From Novipirellula artificiosorum (GTDB lineage Bacteria; Planctomycetota; Planctomycetia; Pirellulales; Pirellulaceae), in NCBI RefSeq assembly GCF_007860135.1, contig NZ_SJPV01000008.1, positions 1 to 64,000 of the forward strand: DNA of 64,000 nt, in the 5' to 3' direction. Below are positions 24,999 to 33,942 of this stretch, in pieces (positions within the stretch are counted from its first letter, which is position 1; every line of letters starts with the position of its first letter). Below the pieces are notes generated by a model. That model saw only the letters and a list, made by a program, of their open reading frames with translations. It did no database searches and was not told the origin of the DNA. Position numbers and translations under genes: made by a program.

Positions 24999-25002
24999 TT
25001 AG

Positions 25003-25414
25003 GATGAGGGGGTGGCAGCAGCGTGATCGAGCCCAAGAGTCGGTCCGCAAACCGTGAGCAGATAACGCATTTCCCTGCGATCTGGCGATCGCGAGGGGAG
25101 CCAGAATCCATGAGCACGACTTGCGTAGGTACCGATGCCCCAGCGTGGACGGATCTAGCCTGAACGGCCTCCGTGGGTGGGAAGCCGCGCCCAAGGTGGG
25201 GTTCAACTGAATCGAGCTGATCGCCTTTGTTTGCTTCCTGTCTTGGTGGTTCGCTTCCCGCGATGGCGGTCATGTCGCCTCGCATGTTGGCCGAGGGGAC
25301 GACTTCGCCCCAAATTCGAAAGAAAATGGCTGCGCCACGTTGACGAAACCGAGGTGTTGCTTCTACGATACGCGGCTCAAATCAACCGAAACCCCTCTCT
25401 ATGGACCCCCAGAG
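25003..25414. other. Leader region of rpmF, no gene seen
   Basis: About 410 bases between element A and rpmF. Open frames here are short and have no family signal. The rpmF promoter should lie in this stretch; no clear consensus was identified. Confidence 0.4.
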
Positions 25415-25597
25415 ATGGCTGTCCCCAAAAGAAAACACTCCAATAGCCGTACCGGTAAGCGCCGTAGCCACGACCGCGTCAAGCGACGCCAAGTGAGTTA
25501 TTGCCCGCAGTGCAGTTCTGCCGTGCCGACTCACACGGTATGCCCAAAATGTGGGTATTACCAGGGTCGAACCGTGGTCGAGCAAGCTGACGAGTAG
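25415..25597 (+). CDS. rpmF: 50S ribosomal protein L32 (bL32)
   Basis: The 60-residue product MAVPKRKHSNSRTGKRRSHD..., with the zinc-ribbon pair CPQC and CPKCGYY, is bL32 of normal length. The ATG at 25415 is set by the conserved MAVPKRK start; the frame's earlier start is not used. It precedes fabD by 45 nt. In many bacteria rpmF leads a plsX-fabH-fabD cluster; here plsX and fabH are not between them. Confidence 0.96.
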   Translation: MAVPKRKHSNSRTGKRRSHDRVKRRQVSYCPQCSSAVPTHTVCPKCGYYQGRTVVEQADE

Positions 25598-25642
25598 GCC
25601 AGGCTCGCTGCTGAATCTCAGCTTTGAAAAGAGGAGCCCGTT

Positions 25643-26569
25643 GTGGCACTTGATGTAAAATCCGCAGGCATTTTGTTTCCAGGGCAAGGTGCACAGGCTG
25701 TCGGTATGGGGAAATGGTTGTGCGAAACCTATCCTGCGGCACGCCGTCGTTTTGATGCTGCTTCGGAAGTTCTCGGTTACGACCTTGCGGCGCTCTGTTT
25801 TGAAGGTCCCGCCGAGAAGCTGAATGCGACCGAGTTTTGTCAGCCCGCCTTGTTTGTCGTTGGCGTTGCCGCCGCGGATGTCTTGACGGCGGAGCGGCCC
25901 GAATGGATCGACTCGATCAAAGCAGCTGCGGGCTTGAGTCTTGGCGAATACACCGCCGTCTGTTTTGCCGGCGGCATGAAGTTCGAAGACGCCGTCACCG
26001 TCGTGAAACGCCGTGGCGAGGCGATGCAGGCGGCGTCGGATGTGGTTCGTAGCGGCATGGCCAGCGTCGTTGGTTTGGACCTCGAAAAGGTGCAAGCGGT
26101 TTGCGATGAAGCTCGCGGCGAGGTTGACGTCCTACGTCCTGCGAACTTGCTCTGTCCCGGGAATATCGCAATTTCTGGTCATTTATCCGCGATCGATCGA
26201 GCGGAACCGATTGCCGAGCAAGCGGGAGCCATGAAGGTAATCCGGTTGACGGTGGCCGGTGCGTTTCACACCTCGTTGATGCAATCGGCTGTCGAAACCT
26301 TAGCGGAGGCGCTCGATGCGGTCGAAATCGAAAACACGCGAATCCCGGTCTACAGCAATGTCGATGGAAAACCGCACACCGATGCGGGGGAAATCAAAGA
26401 TCTGCTGAGCCGCCAGGTGGTCAATCCTGTCCTTTGGGAGGCCTCGATTCGGCAGATGATGAACGATGGCATCGAAGGGTTCATCGAAGCGGGAACCGGC
26501 CGCATTCTGCAAGGCACCCTCAAGCGAATCAACCGCAGGACGCCGACCGAAGGCTTCGGCGACGGTTGA
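25643..26569 (+). CDS. fabD: Malonyl-CoA:ACP transacylase
   Basis: FabD loads malonyl groups onto acyl carrier protein for fatty-acid elongation. The 308-residue protein has GILFPGQGAQAVGMGKWL at the start, the nucleophile Ser99 in GLSLGEYTA and the catalytic His209 in VAGAFHTSLM. The C-terminal GFIEAGTGRILQGTLKRI is typical. It starts at GTG 25643, preceded by GAGGAG. fabG follows after 32 nt and acpP and fabF are further downstream, all on the same strand. Confidence 0.96.
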   Translation: MALDVKSAGILFPGQGAQAVGMGKWLCETYPAARRRFDAASEVLGYDLAALCFEGPAEKLNATEFCQPALFVVGVAAADVLTAERPEWIDSIKAAAGLSLGEYTAVCFAGGMKFEDAVTVVKRRGEAMQAASDVVRSGMASVVGLDLEKVQAVCDEARGEVDVLRPANLLCPGNIAISGHLSAIDRAEPIAEQAGAMKVIRLTVAGAFHTSLMQSAVETLAEALDAVEIENTRIPVYSNVDGKPHTDAGEIKDLLSRQVVNPVLWEASIRQMMNDGIEGFIEAGTGRILQGTLKRINRRTPTEGFGDG

Positions 26570-26601
26570 TCCTCTCCCCTTTCTCGAACGACTGAAGACC
26601 A

Positions 26602-27360
26602 ATGCAACTGACGATTTCCGTAGACCTGAAAGAACAAGTAGCCATCGTGACCGGAGCGTCGCAAGGTTTGGGGAAAGCCATCGCGGTTGCCCTTGGGCAG
26701 AATGGGGCAACGGTGGTTTGTTTGGCTCGGAACGCGGAAAAACTTGCAGCGACCGTTAGCGAAATCGAAGCGGCGGGTGGTTCCGCTGAAGCGGTTTCGG
26801 TGGATGTGACCGACCGAGCCGCAGCCGCCGCGGCGATCGAAGCAGCCCACAAAAAGCATGGCCGGCTCGATATCCTGGTCAACAACGCTGGGATCACAAG
26901 AGACAAGTTGATGCGTGGCATGTCCGATCAAGAATGGGACGACGTGATTGCGACCAACCTGACCAGTTGCTTTGTTTGTTGCCGGGCGGCCGCGGGCATC
27001 ATGCGTAAGGCGAAATACGGTCGAATCATCAATATGGCCAGTATTTCGGGGCTGATCGGCAACCCAGGCCAAGCGAATTATTCGGCCAGCAAGGCTGGCA
27101 TGATCGGCTTCACGCGAACGCTGAGCAAGGAATTGGTGAACCGCGGCGTCACCGTGAATGCGATCGCGCCCGGCTTTATCGCCAGCGAAATGACCAAAGA
27201 GCTTGGTGATGTGGTGCTCGCGGAGGTCAAGAAACGAATCCCAGCGAAACGTGTCGGCGAGCCCGAGGACGTTGCGGCTGCTGCGTTGTTCTTGGCATCC
27301 AAGGACGCGGGTTACATTTCTGGCCAAACGATCGTTGTCGACGGCGGCATGACCGGCTAG
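26602..27360 (+). CDS. fabG: 3-oxoacyl-ACP reductase
   Basis: FabG is the NADPH-dependent ketoreductase of the elongation cycle. The 252-residue SDR protein has TGASQGLG (residues 17-24) for cofactor binding, LVNNAGITRD, and the catalytic set Ser147, Tyr160 and Lys164 (MASISG ... YSASKAG). The IAPGFIASEMTKEL and GYISGQTIVVDGGM segments near the end are classic FabG. Length is normal. It lies between fabD and acpP in the cluster. Confidence 0.95.
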   Translation: MQLTISVDLKEQVAIVTGASQGLGKAIAVALGQNGATVVCLARNAEKLAATVSEIEAAGGSAEAVSVDVTDRAAAAAAIEAAHKKHGRLDILVNNAGITRDKLMRGMSDQEWDDVIATNLTSCFVCCRAAAGIMRKAKYGRIINMASISGLIGNPGQANYSASKAGMIGFTRTLSKELVNRGVTVNAIAPGFIASEMTKELGDVVLAEVKKRIPAKRVGEPEDVAAAALFLASKDAGYISGQTIVVDGGMTG

Positions 27361-27628
27361 GTTTGCCAAATCGGACCGCTTACGAGATGTGAAGCTGGGA
27401 AAAGAATTGAGAAGCGAGGAAAAACACGAGACTTCCGCCCCAGAAGGGCCTTCGGTGTATTGACGGGATTTAGCTGTTTAACCTATTCTTTTCCGCGAAA
27501 GCGTTGGGTGTTGCCGGGCTCTTTATTGTACAGATCGCCGGCTTGATGGATTGAGTCTTGACCCAATCCTAACGCCATTCCCTTCCTCCCTAACATATTT
27601 GCTGACATTTCCCCCTGGAGTATAGCCC

Positions 27629-27874
27629 ATGGCTAGCGTCGAAGAACGCGTTGTCGACATCGTTGCTGAACAACTTGGCGTCGACAAAGACAAGATCACA
27701 CGCGAAACCTCGTTTGTGAATGATCTGGGTGCCGACTCGCTCGACACCGTTGAATTGGTAATGGAACTCGAGGAAGAGTTCGACATCAGTATTCCCGATG
27801 AGGCTGCTGAGAAGATCCAAAAGGTTGGTGAAGCCGTCGATTTCATCGAAAACTCCAAAGGCGAAGATGCGTAA
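27629..27874 (+). CDS. acpP: Acyl carrier protein
   Basis: The 81-residue acidic protein carries the growing acyl chain on a phosphopantetheine attached to Ser37 in DLGADSLDTVELVMELEEEF, the universal ACP motif. It is preceded by 268 bases without a gene, so acpP probably has its own promoter for high expression. fabF follows after 235 bases. Confidence 0.97.
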   Translation: MASVEERVVDIVAEQLGVDKDKITRETSFVNDLGADSLDTVELVMELEEEFDISIPDEAAEKIQKVGEAVDFIENSKGEDA

Positions 27875-27910
27875 TCTCGGTTGAACTGCTTTAGGTATCA
27901 CGACCGAGAT
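27874..27910. repeat. Small inverted repeat after acpP
   Basis: ATCTCGGT at 27874-27881 pairs with ACCGAGAT at 27903-27910 across a 21-nt loop. There is no T-run after it, so it is not a standard terminator. It could be an mRNA-stability or partial-termination hairpin in the acpP-fabF gap. Confidence 0.35.
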
Positions 27911-28109
27911 CAATCGCTTCACCAACATTTTTAGTGTTGACGCTGTTGCCGCCCAAGAATTTTATCCTTTTTCTTCGCAGAGAACGGGTGATTTTTCGAA
28001 GGCGGCATTTGTTTTAGTTTCCCTTCGAGAACCCTTGCCGTTTCCAGGATCGGTTCTTGACCTCTCCTCTGCACCCTTTGTTTTACGTTTTTCTTGAAGG
28101 CTCTTTTCG

Positions 28110-29360
28110 ATGCAAACGCGGTCGGCACGTCGTGTGGTTATTACTGGAATGGGGGTGGTTACGCCGCTTGGACTCGACGTCGCGAAGTTTTGGCAACGCT
28201 TGATTGCCGGTGAATCAGGCGTCCATCCTTTAACGATTCTCGATACCAGCCAATACAAGGTCCACTTCGGTGGTGATATTCCTGATTTCAACTTGAAGGG
28301 AATCGTCGAGCATCGAGAAGTCAAACGACTCGATCGCTTTACGCAGTTTGCCGTCCATGCGGGACATCAAGCGATCAATGATTCGAAGATCGATTTTGAT
28401 TCGGTCGACCGGCTACGATGCGGGGTTGTGATTGGATCGGGCGTTGGAGGGCTGAGCGAAATCGAAGCTCAAATTGAGAAGATGATCAAGAAAGGGCCTG
28501 ATCGAGTCAGCCCGTTCACCGTTCCGAAGATGATGCTCAATGCAGCCGGTGGGAACATCTCGATCACCTATGGATTGCGAGGCCCGAACTATGCGGTTGC
28601 CACCGCATGCGCGAGTGCGACCAACGCGATTGGTGAAGCGCTGCGCAGTATTCGTCTGGGGGAAACGGACCTGATGGTTACCGGGGGAAGTGAAGCCGCG
28701 ATCACGCCGATGGGCTTGGCCGCTTTCCAGAATATGAAAGCGCTGTCTACCCGCAACGACGACCCTCAAGCAGCGAGCCGACCGTTTGATGCCGACCGTG
28801 ACGGGTTTGTCATGGGGGAAGGCGCGGGGGTCCTCGTGCTCGAAGAGCTCCAACACGCTCAGGCTCGAGGCGCCAACATTTATGCGGAGTTGCTAGGCTA
28901 CGGGACGACCAGCGACGCGGGACATATCACAGCCCCGGATCCCAACGGCACCGGCGCTTCGGCGGCGATGCAAGCGGCGATTGATGATGCGGGAATCGAA
29001 CCGACCGTCGTTGACTACATCAACGCTCACGGCACGAGCACCCCGCTCGGGGATAAAGCGGAAACGCAAGCGATCAAGAAGGTGTTCGGAGATCACGCGT
29101 ATCAGCTTGCCGTCAGTAGTACCAAGAGTGCGCTCGGGCACTCGCTCGGCGCAAGTGGTGGGATCGAAGCGGTCGTTACCTGTAAAATTATCGAGAATTC
29201 CCTGATCGCACCCACGATCAACTACCAAACGCCCGATCCAAGTTGCGATTTGAATTACACGCCGAACGAAGCTCAACCACGAGAAGTGAAGGTGGCGATG
29301 AGCAATAGTTTTGGCTTTGGTGGACATAACGCGTGTATCGTGATTGGCAAGTTTGCCTAG
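28110..29360 (+). CDS. fabF: 3-oxoacyl-ACP synthase II
   Basis: FabF condenses malonyl-ACP with acyl-ACP. The 416-residue protein has the thiolase-fold triad: Cys167 in ATACASATNAIGEA, His307 in NAHGTSTPLGD and His344 in TKSALGHSLGASG. The MTKMGVVTPLG-like start (RRVVITGMGVVTPLG) and the NSFGFGGHNACIVIGKF ending are conserved. The start at 28110 agrees with the family. It closes the fatty-acid cluster. Confidence 0.96.
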   Translation: MQTRSARRVVITGMGVVTPLGLDVAKFWQRLIAGESGVHPLTILDTSQYKVHFGGDIPDFNLKGIVEHREVKRLDRFTQFAVHAGHQAINDSKIDFDSVDRLRCGVVIGSGVGGLSEIEAQIEKMIKKGPDRVSPFTVPKMMLNAAGGNISITYGLRGPNYAVATACASATNAIGEALRSIRLGETDLMVTGGSEAAITPMGLAAFQNMKALSTRNDDPQAASRPFDADRDGFVMGEGAGVLVLEELQHAQARGANIYAELLGYGTTSDAGHITAPDPNGTGASAAMQAAIDDAGIEPTVVDYINAHGTSTPLGDKAETQAIKKVFGDHAYQLAVSSTKSALGHSLGASGGIEAVVTCKIIENSLIAPTINYQTPDPSCDLNYTPNEAQPREVKVAMSNSFGFGGHNACIVIGKFA

Positions 29361-29458
29361 GCGGTTTGCTTTCGTCGACGCGACCGGGAACGCAGCCGCA
29401 GCCGGACAGGACGAGAAGGATATCGGGGCTCTTTTGTTGAACGAATCTTAGGCGAATC

Positions 29459-30313
29459 ATGTCCACTCCCATTCTCGATCGCGCGGAATACATCGAGCAG
29501 GGGTATCTTTTTCAACTGTTGCGTGAGCGAATCGGCGAGCAAATGCCGATGCAGGAGTTGCTTGAACAGCTTCGCCTCGAATTGCTAACGACAACGAAGT
29601 TGCCGATGGCGATCGATTACCTGCTGACGGAATTAAAGCACTCAGGCATGATGGCTCCGGCCATGCTTCGGCTAAGCCATTACTTTACGTCGTTTCAAGC
29701 CTATTTAATCGAGGCGTCCGAGAGTGAAACGGGACGATTTGATACCGTCACCGCGTTGCAGGTACTGGAAGCGGACGCAAAGTATCGGGCTGCCGGTGCC
29801 ACCGCAGCCGGAATGTTTTTGTACCAATTCGAGGCTCTTTGTCGAAACCGGCTGAACTACGATAAAGGGCTCACGGCGATGAGCAACGACCCGATCTACG
29901 ACGACGCTTGGGCGAAGTGGATTTTGATACTGCGAGCCCAAGTCGGGTTGGTTGACTTGGCCGATTTGTTGTTCTTGGCAAGCGATGACTACAAACGGCG
30001 GCTGATCGATGCCGACGAGACACTCAAAGGTAAAGGCCCGTTTCTGTTCGGCGAAAAGGAAGGACGCATTGCGTTTGGCAATCGTCGCAAAGAACCGCTG
30101 TACCTTTTCGCAGCGATGCAGAGGCACTTGGGTTACCCAGCGGTTCCGCGACCGGTTCACGCCAATCGCGACCACGAGATCATTCCGCAGTTGGCTCGCC
30201 GGATCGAACGCTTAGACGCCCGGATCAAGCTGCTCGAAGAAGAGCAGCGATCCGGGATCGACATCACGAAGTTCTATGAAAGCAACAAGAGCAAACTCAA
30301 GTTGCCCGAATAG
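29459..30313 (+). CDS. Conserved protein of unknown function downstream of fabF
   Basis: The 284-residue soluble protein has no signal peptide or membrane helix. It looks mostly alpha-helical in the first 200 residues (LPMAIDYLLTELKHSGMMA, FTSFQAYLIEASESETGRFD, GATAAGMFLYQFEALCRNRL). It ends in a coiled-coil-like stretch (RIERLDARIKLLEEEQRSGI). I know of no named family. It follows fabF by about 100 nt on the same strand and may be cotranscribed with it. Confidence 0.75.
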   Translation: MSTPILDRAEYIEQGYLFQLLRERIGEQMPMQELLEQLRLELLTTTKLPMAIDYLLTELKHSGMMAPAMLRLSHYFTSFQAYLIEASESETGRFDTVTALQVLEADAKYRAAGATAAGMFLYQFEALCRNRLNYDKGLTAMSNDPIYDDAWAKWILILRAQVGLVDLADLLFLASDDYKRRLIDADETLKGKGPFLFGEKEGRIAFGNRRKEPLYLFAAMQRHLGYPAVPRPVHANRDHEIIPQLARRIERLDARIKLLEEEQRSGIDITKFYESNKSKLKLPE

Positions 30314-30351
30314 TTTTTTTTCGGAATCGACCGTTTCGCCGTAATCAAACG

Positions 30352-31332
30352 TTATCGAGCGGAAACCGGCTGGCTCAACTTTGCAGCGACACGCTCGAGC
30401 AAAGCCTTGCTCTTGCGAATGCCTTCGTATTCGTCGCCCCCCCCTTCGTATTCGATGCCAACGTAGCCGTGGTAGCCATGGCTCAGCACGATGCTCATCA
30501 TCTTTTCGTAGTCAGTTTGATAGGCTTTTCCATCAATGTTCGCATGAACGACGAGGAAATCACCAGCGAAGTCATGAGTCTTTGCGCTAACGGCTTTCGC
30601 ATACGGCATCATCAACTCAACGCCTTCGTAGTTGTCAAACCATTCCGGTGGATTGCGGTTGACGAAGAAGTTCCCAAAGTCGGGGAGCGTGCCGCAGTTG
30701 TCGAGGCCGACCATCTTGATGGTGTCCGACAACCATTTGCCGTTACTGCTTAAACCGCCGTGGTTTTCGACAATGACGCCGAGTCCCTGCGGAGCGGCGT
30801 ATTCACTGAGTTTTCGCAGGCCATCCGCTGCAAGCTTTTGTTGTTCCTCGTAGCTTCCGCGGCTTGATGCGTTGACACGAATGCTGTGACAACCAAGGAA
30901 CTTCGCCGCATCGACCCACTGGTAATGGTTCTCCACCGCTTGCTTGCGTTTGGCGTCATCGGGATCGCCTAAGGCGCCTTCGCCATCGACCATGATCAAG
31001 ACGCTGTTGACCCCAAGGTCTTTGCATCGCGTTTTTAGTTCGGCGAGATACTTGTTGTCTTTTGCTTTGTCTTTGAAGAACTGGTTAACGTATTCCACCC
31101 CATCGATGCCAAACTCATTCTTTGAGATGCCTGGGAAATCCATGTTGGTGACTCCCGAGGATGCATCACGCAGCGTGCGATGGAGCGACCATTCGGCGAG
31201 CGAGATTTTAAAGGGGGCATCGTCCGATTCGTTGGCGAACAAACGAGATCCAAACAGTCCGGTTGCAGCAAACGCCGCACTGGATGCTTGCAGGAATTGA
31301 CGACGATCGGAAGAGAACGGTGTTTTGGGCAT
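30352..31332 (-). CDS. Secreted sugar isomerase/epimerase-like TIM-barrel protein
   Basis: A twin-arginine-like signal (SSDRRQFLQASSAAFAATGL) precedes an AP-endonuclease-2/xylose-isomerase-type TIM barrel of about 290 residues. Recognisable pieces are FGIDGVEYVNQFF, GVNSVLIMVDGEG, AKFLGCHSIRVNASSRGSYE, GLGVIVENHGGLSSN, HANIDGKAYQTDYEK and GYHGYVGIEYEGGG. The Glu, Asp and His metal ligands of the fold appear to be in place. Such exported isomerases are abundant in planctomycetes and act on sugars of unknown identity. It is convergent with the gene ending at 30313. Confidence 0.85.
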   Translation of the reverse strand: MPKTPFSSDRRQFLQASSAAFAATGLFGSRLFANESDDAPFKISLAEWSLHRTLRDASSGVTNMDFPGISKNEFGIDGVEYVNQFFKDKAKDNKYLAELKTRCKDLGVNSVLIMVDGEGALGDPDDAKRKQAVENHYQWVDAAKFLGCHSIRVNASSRGSYEEQQKLAADGLRKLSEYAAPQGLGVIVENHGGLSSNGKWLSDTIKMVGLDNCGTLPDFGNFFVNRNPPEWFDNYEGVELMMPYAKAVSAKTHDFAGDFLVVHANIDGKAYQTDYEKMMSIVLSHGYHGYVGIEYEGGGDEYEGIRKSKALLERVAAKLSQPVSAR

Positions 31333-31445
31333 TACGTATGGATCCTAAAGAGGGAAAGGATGGTGTTGCATGAACCCCATGATTGTAACTGCTAAGCCGG
31401 ACGTTCTGTAAAGGCTGAACATCAACGGCTCAGCGATTCCTGTTT

Positions 31446-32021
31446 TCAGGTGCTTTGACGGCTTGCCCGGCTTCGGAATTGACGCGTCGATTTGATGTGT
31501 TGTCGAAGTCGGCTGCGGCATTGGTTTGCAAATTGTTTCACCTCCTCGGTTCGGTAGTCGGGATAGGTCCAGCGGTGATCGATCCACTGGCGATGCACAT
31601 ACGTTAGCGTCACTTCGGCAAAGATCCCGTCACGCAGGTAGATCCGGTGATCGCGGTCTTTCGTGGTTGCTAAGACCAGTTTGGCCTGTGTCACATACCC
31701 GCAATCCAGGTTTAAGGGGCGTGGTTCCGTGGCTTCGCTCGCCGATGCGTACTGTCGCTCGAGAGCATTGGTTTCCAATTTCCAGTCGGCCAATGGCGAG
31801 GGGTCGCACGGGCTGCCGAAGGCGACAATGGTTTTTTCTAAGCCGGCGCCCATTTCGGTTTCATAGTAGCCGCCTGCTTCAAAGGGCATCACGGTTGTGT
31901 TCACGACCGCCTCGCCCCAACGCCCGCAAAGCTGGTCAATGGCCCACTGTCGCGTTGCCTCGTAACGCGAAATCACCGCACAAATACGGATCACCGGTTC
32001 GACGGATTGGATTTTTGCCAT
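31446..32021 (-). CDS. DUF4416 family protein
   Basis: The 191-residue product starts VEPVIRICAVISRYEATRQW and contains FEAGGYYETEMGAGLEKTI, RPLNLDCGYVTQAKLVLATT and the central DHRIYLRDGIFAEVTLTYVH. These are the conserved blocks of the DUF4416 family found in many bacteria. The function is unknown; the acidic/His-rich pattern suggests a small enzyme. It is divergent from the aminotransferase gene, with about 145 bases between the starts. Confidence 0.88.
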   Translation of the reverse strand: MAKIQSVEPVIRICAVISRYEATRQWAIDQLCGRWGEAVVNTTVMPFEAGGYYETEMGAGLEKTIVAFGSPCDPSPLADWKLETNALERQYASASEATEPRPLNLDCGYVTQAKLVLATTKDRDHRIYLRDGIFAEVTLTYVHRQWIDHRWTYPDYRTEEVKQFANQCRSRLRQHIKSTRQFRSRASRQST

Positions 32022-32166
32022 CTGCTCACCTTGGTTCGTTGCTTACCACGCCTCCTCCGCACCGGACAACCGTCATGCGGGCTACAGCCCGATCCACAAT
32101 TCTTGATACACTTGTCGGTTCAATCGACTCTCCTGTTTACCTTCTCGTGTTCGAAGTGAACTTGCA

Positions 32167-33279
32167 ATGCACCCATGGATCGCTGATCGCACCACCACGT
32201 TTGATAGTAGCGGTATTCGAAAAGTCTTTGATTTGGCCGCCAAACTAAAGGATCCCGTGAATTTGTCGATTGGGCAACCCGATTTCGATGTTCCGGATTC
32301 GATCAAAGAGGCTGCGATCGAAGCGATTCGCGATGGTAAAAATGCGTATTCCCCCACCCAAGGGATCGCGGAATTGAGGGAAGCCATCCGTCAAGAGGTT
32401 GCCGCCAAGTATTCGCATGAAGATCGTGATGTTTTCGTGAGCAGCGGGACCAGTGGCGGGTTGATGTTGGCGATGTTGTCGATGGTGAATCCCGGCGATG
32501 AAGTCATTTTCTTGGACCCGTTCTTTGTCATGTACCCTGCGCTCGTACGAATGTGCGGCGGCGTTCCCGTCCCAGTCGATTCGTATCCCGATTTTGATCT
32601 CGACGTCGAAAAAATTGCTGCGGCTATCACTCCAAGAACCAAGATGATTCTGCTCAACAGTCCTGCCAATCCCACAGGCGTGACCGCGTCCGAAGCGGAA
32701 TTGAAGGCCGTCGCCGCTTTAGCCGCTGACAAAAAAATCGCCCTCTTATCAGATGAGATCTACAGCCGGTTCTTCTATGACGGTGACTTTGTTTCGCCGG
32801 CTTCGTTCAATGATCAGACCATCGTGATCGATGGGTTCAGCAAGAGCCATGCGATGACCGGTTGGCGAGTGGGGTACGTGCACGGGCCGAGTGAGATCGT
32901 TCGAACGATGCTCAAAATCCAGCAATACTCGTTCGTCTGTGCACCACAACCGGCGCAGTGGGGAGCGCTCCGAGCGATGGAAGTGAGCCTTCGCGGCCAC
33001 ATGGATGACTACCGACGAAAACGTGATTTTATCGTCGAATCGCTCAGTGATTGTTACGAGATTGCACGACCCGGCGGTGCCTTTTATGTCTTTCCCAAAG
33101 CTCCCGGCGACAGCGGCGCAGCGTTTGTCGAACGAGCGATTGGCCAGGGTTTGCTGATCATCCCAGGTAACATTTTCAGCTCGCGTGACACCCATTTTCG
33201 GATCAGTTTCGCCGCCAGTGATGACCAACTGCGGCGGGGCGTCGAGATCCTGCGGTCGCTTGCAGGTGCCTCCGTTTAG
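32167..33279 (+). CDS. Class I/II aminotransferase (aspartate-aminotransferase-like)
   Basis: The 370-residue PLP enzyme has LSIGQPDFDVPDSIKEAA at the start, the substrate loop PTQGIAELREAI, and NSPANPTGV. The PLP-binding lysine is Lys226 in VIDGFSKSHAMTGWRVGYV. The C-terminal Arg is in THFRISFAAS. This is the subgroup Ib/I-gamma layout of aspartate or aromatic aminotransferases; the exact substrate is not evident. Confidence 0.92.
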   Translation: MHPWIADRTTTFDSSGIRKVFDLAAKLKDPVNLSIGQPDFDVPDSIKEAAIEAIRDGKNAYSPTQGIAELREAIRQEVAAKYSHEDRDVFVSSGTSGGLMLAMLSMVNPGDEVIFLDPFFVMYPALVRMCGGVPVPVDSYPDFDLDVEKIAAAITPRTKMILLNSPANPTGVTASEAELKAVAALAADKKIALLSDEIYSRFFYDGDFVSPASFNDQTIVIDGFSKSHAMTGWRVGYVHGPSEIVRTMLKIQQYSFVCAPQPAQWGALRAMEVSLRGHMDDYRRKRDFIVESLSDCYEIARPGGAFYVFPKAPGDSGAAFVERAIGQGLLIIPGNIFSSRDTHFRISFAASDDQLRRGVEILRSLAGASV

Positions 33280-33380
33280 GATTCACCCTTCGTGCGTTTT
33301 GTACCGAGGTCGGTCGTGGGGGCGGCTGCCGGTTCGATACCGGAATCCCGTACGATCACCAGGATGCTGCGGCACGACGG

Positions 33381-33575
33381 TTATTCGCCATCGTGACCGG
33401 TATTGCAGCGGAGTACATACTGCTGCGATCGTTCGGTGGCGTCCGCGCGAATCGCGGCAAGTAAAGCTCCAAGCGGCTCGGCTGGCGCCGGGCGAAGGGG
33501 CTGCGGCGTCAATTCCTTTTGAGTCCTAAGTGTGCTTTCGAGTGGGGCGACGTTCGGATTCGCAACAGCGTTCAT
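33381..33575 (-). CDS. Small protein ending in HDGE, unknown function
   Basis: From the ATG at 33575 a 64-residue basic protein is read, with a Pro-rich middle (LTPQPLRPAPAEPLGALLAA) and the end SQQYVLRCNTGHDGE. The translated composition looks coding, but there is no strong ribosome binding site. I recall short planctomycete proteins with a similar HDGE/QDGE end, but cannot name a family. Confidence 0.45.
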   Translation of the reverse strand: MNAVANPNVAPLESTLRTQKELTPQPLRPAPAEPLGALLAAIRADATERSQQYVLRCNTGHDGE

Positions 33576-33942
33576 GGGAGAGTCAGCCTTTGAAAGGGAT
33601 GAATCGAAAATCTCGATGGATAACTGCACCAAGAATTGAGTGACAACTTGCCAGCAATCCCTGGGCACGCATCAGAACGCGTAACCTGGAACGATGGCCC
33701 GCACGAAAATGATCGCCACGGACGTGAGTTTGCTAGCGTTTGGCCCTCTGTTGACTTGCAATGCGATTGAAGCAGAATCTTCTCGGAACCGATGAATTTT
33801 ACCCGCGGAGAAAAGTGAACAGTTGGAGAGTCTTTCTTGAAGCAAACGGGGCCCCCTTTTTACGCGGGCGACTGCCAAGCTTAGCGGGATCGAAGACGGG
33901 TGCGTCCTTTTTTCGTTGAGGTCGGTTTGCTAGATTAACTCG
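33576..33942. other. Intergenic stretch, nothing recognised
   Basis: 367 bases between the small HDGE gene and sua5. The short open frames on both strands show no family signal. Confidence 0.4.

Noticed and set aside
26350..27369. 339-codon minus-strand frame across fabD/fabG
   Set aside because: Lies antisense to two confidently identified genes; an artefact of high-GC codon use.
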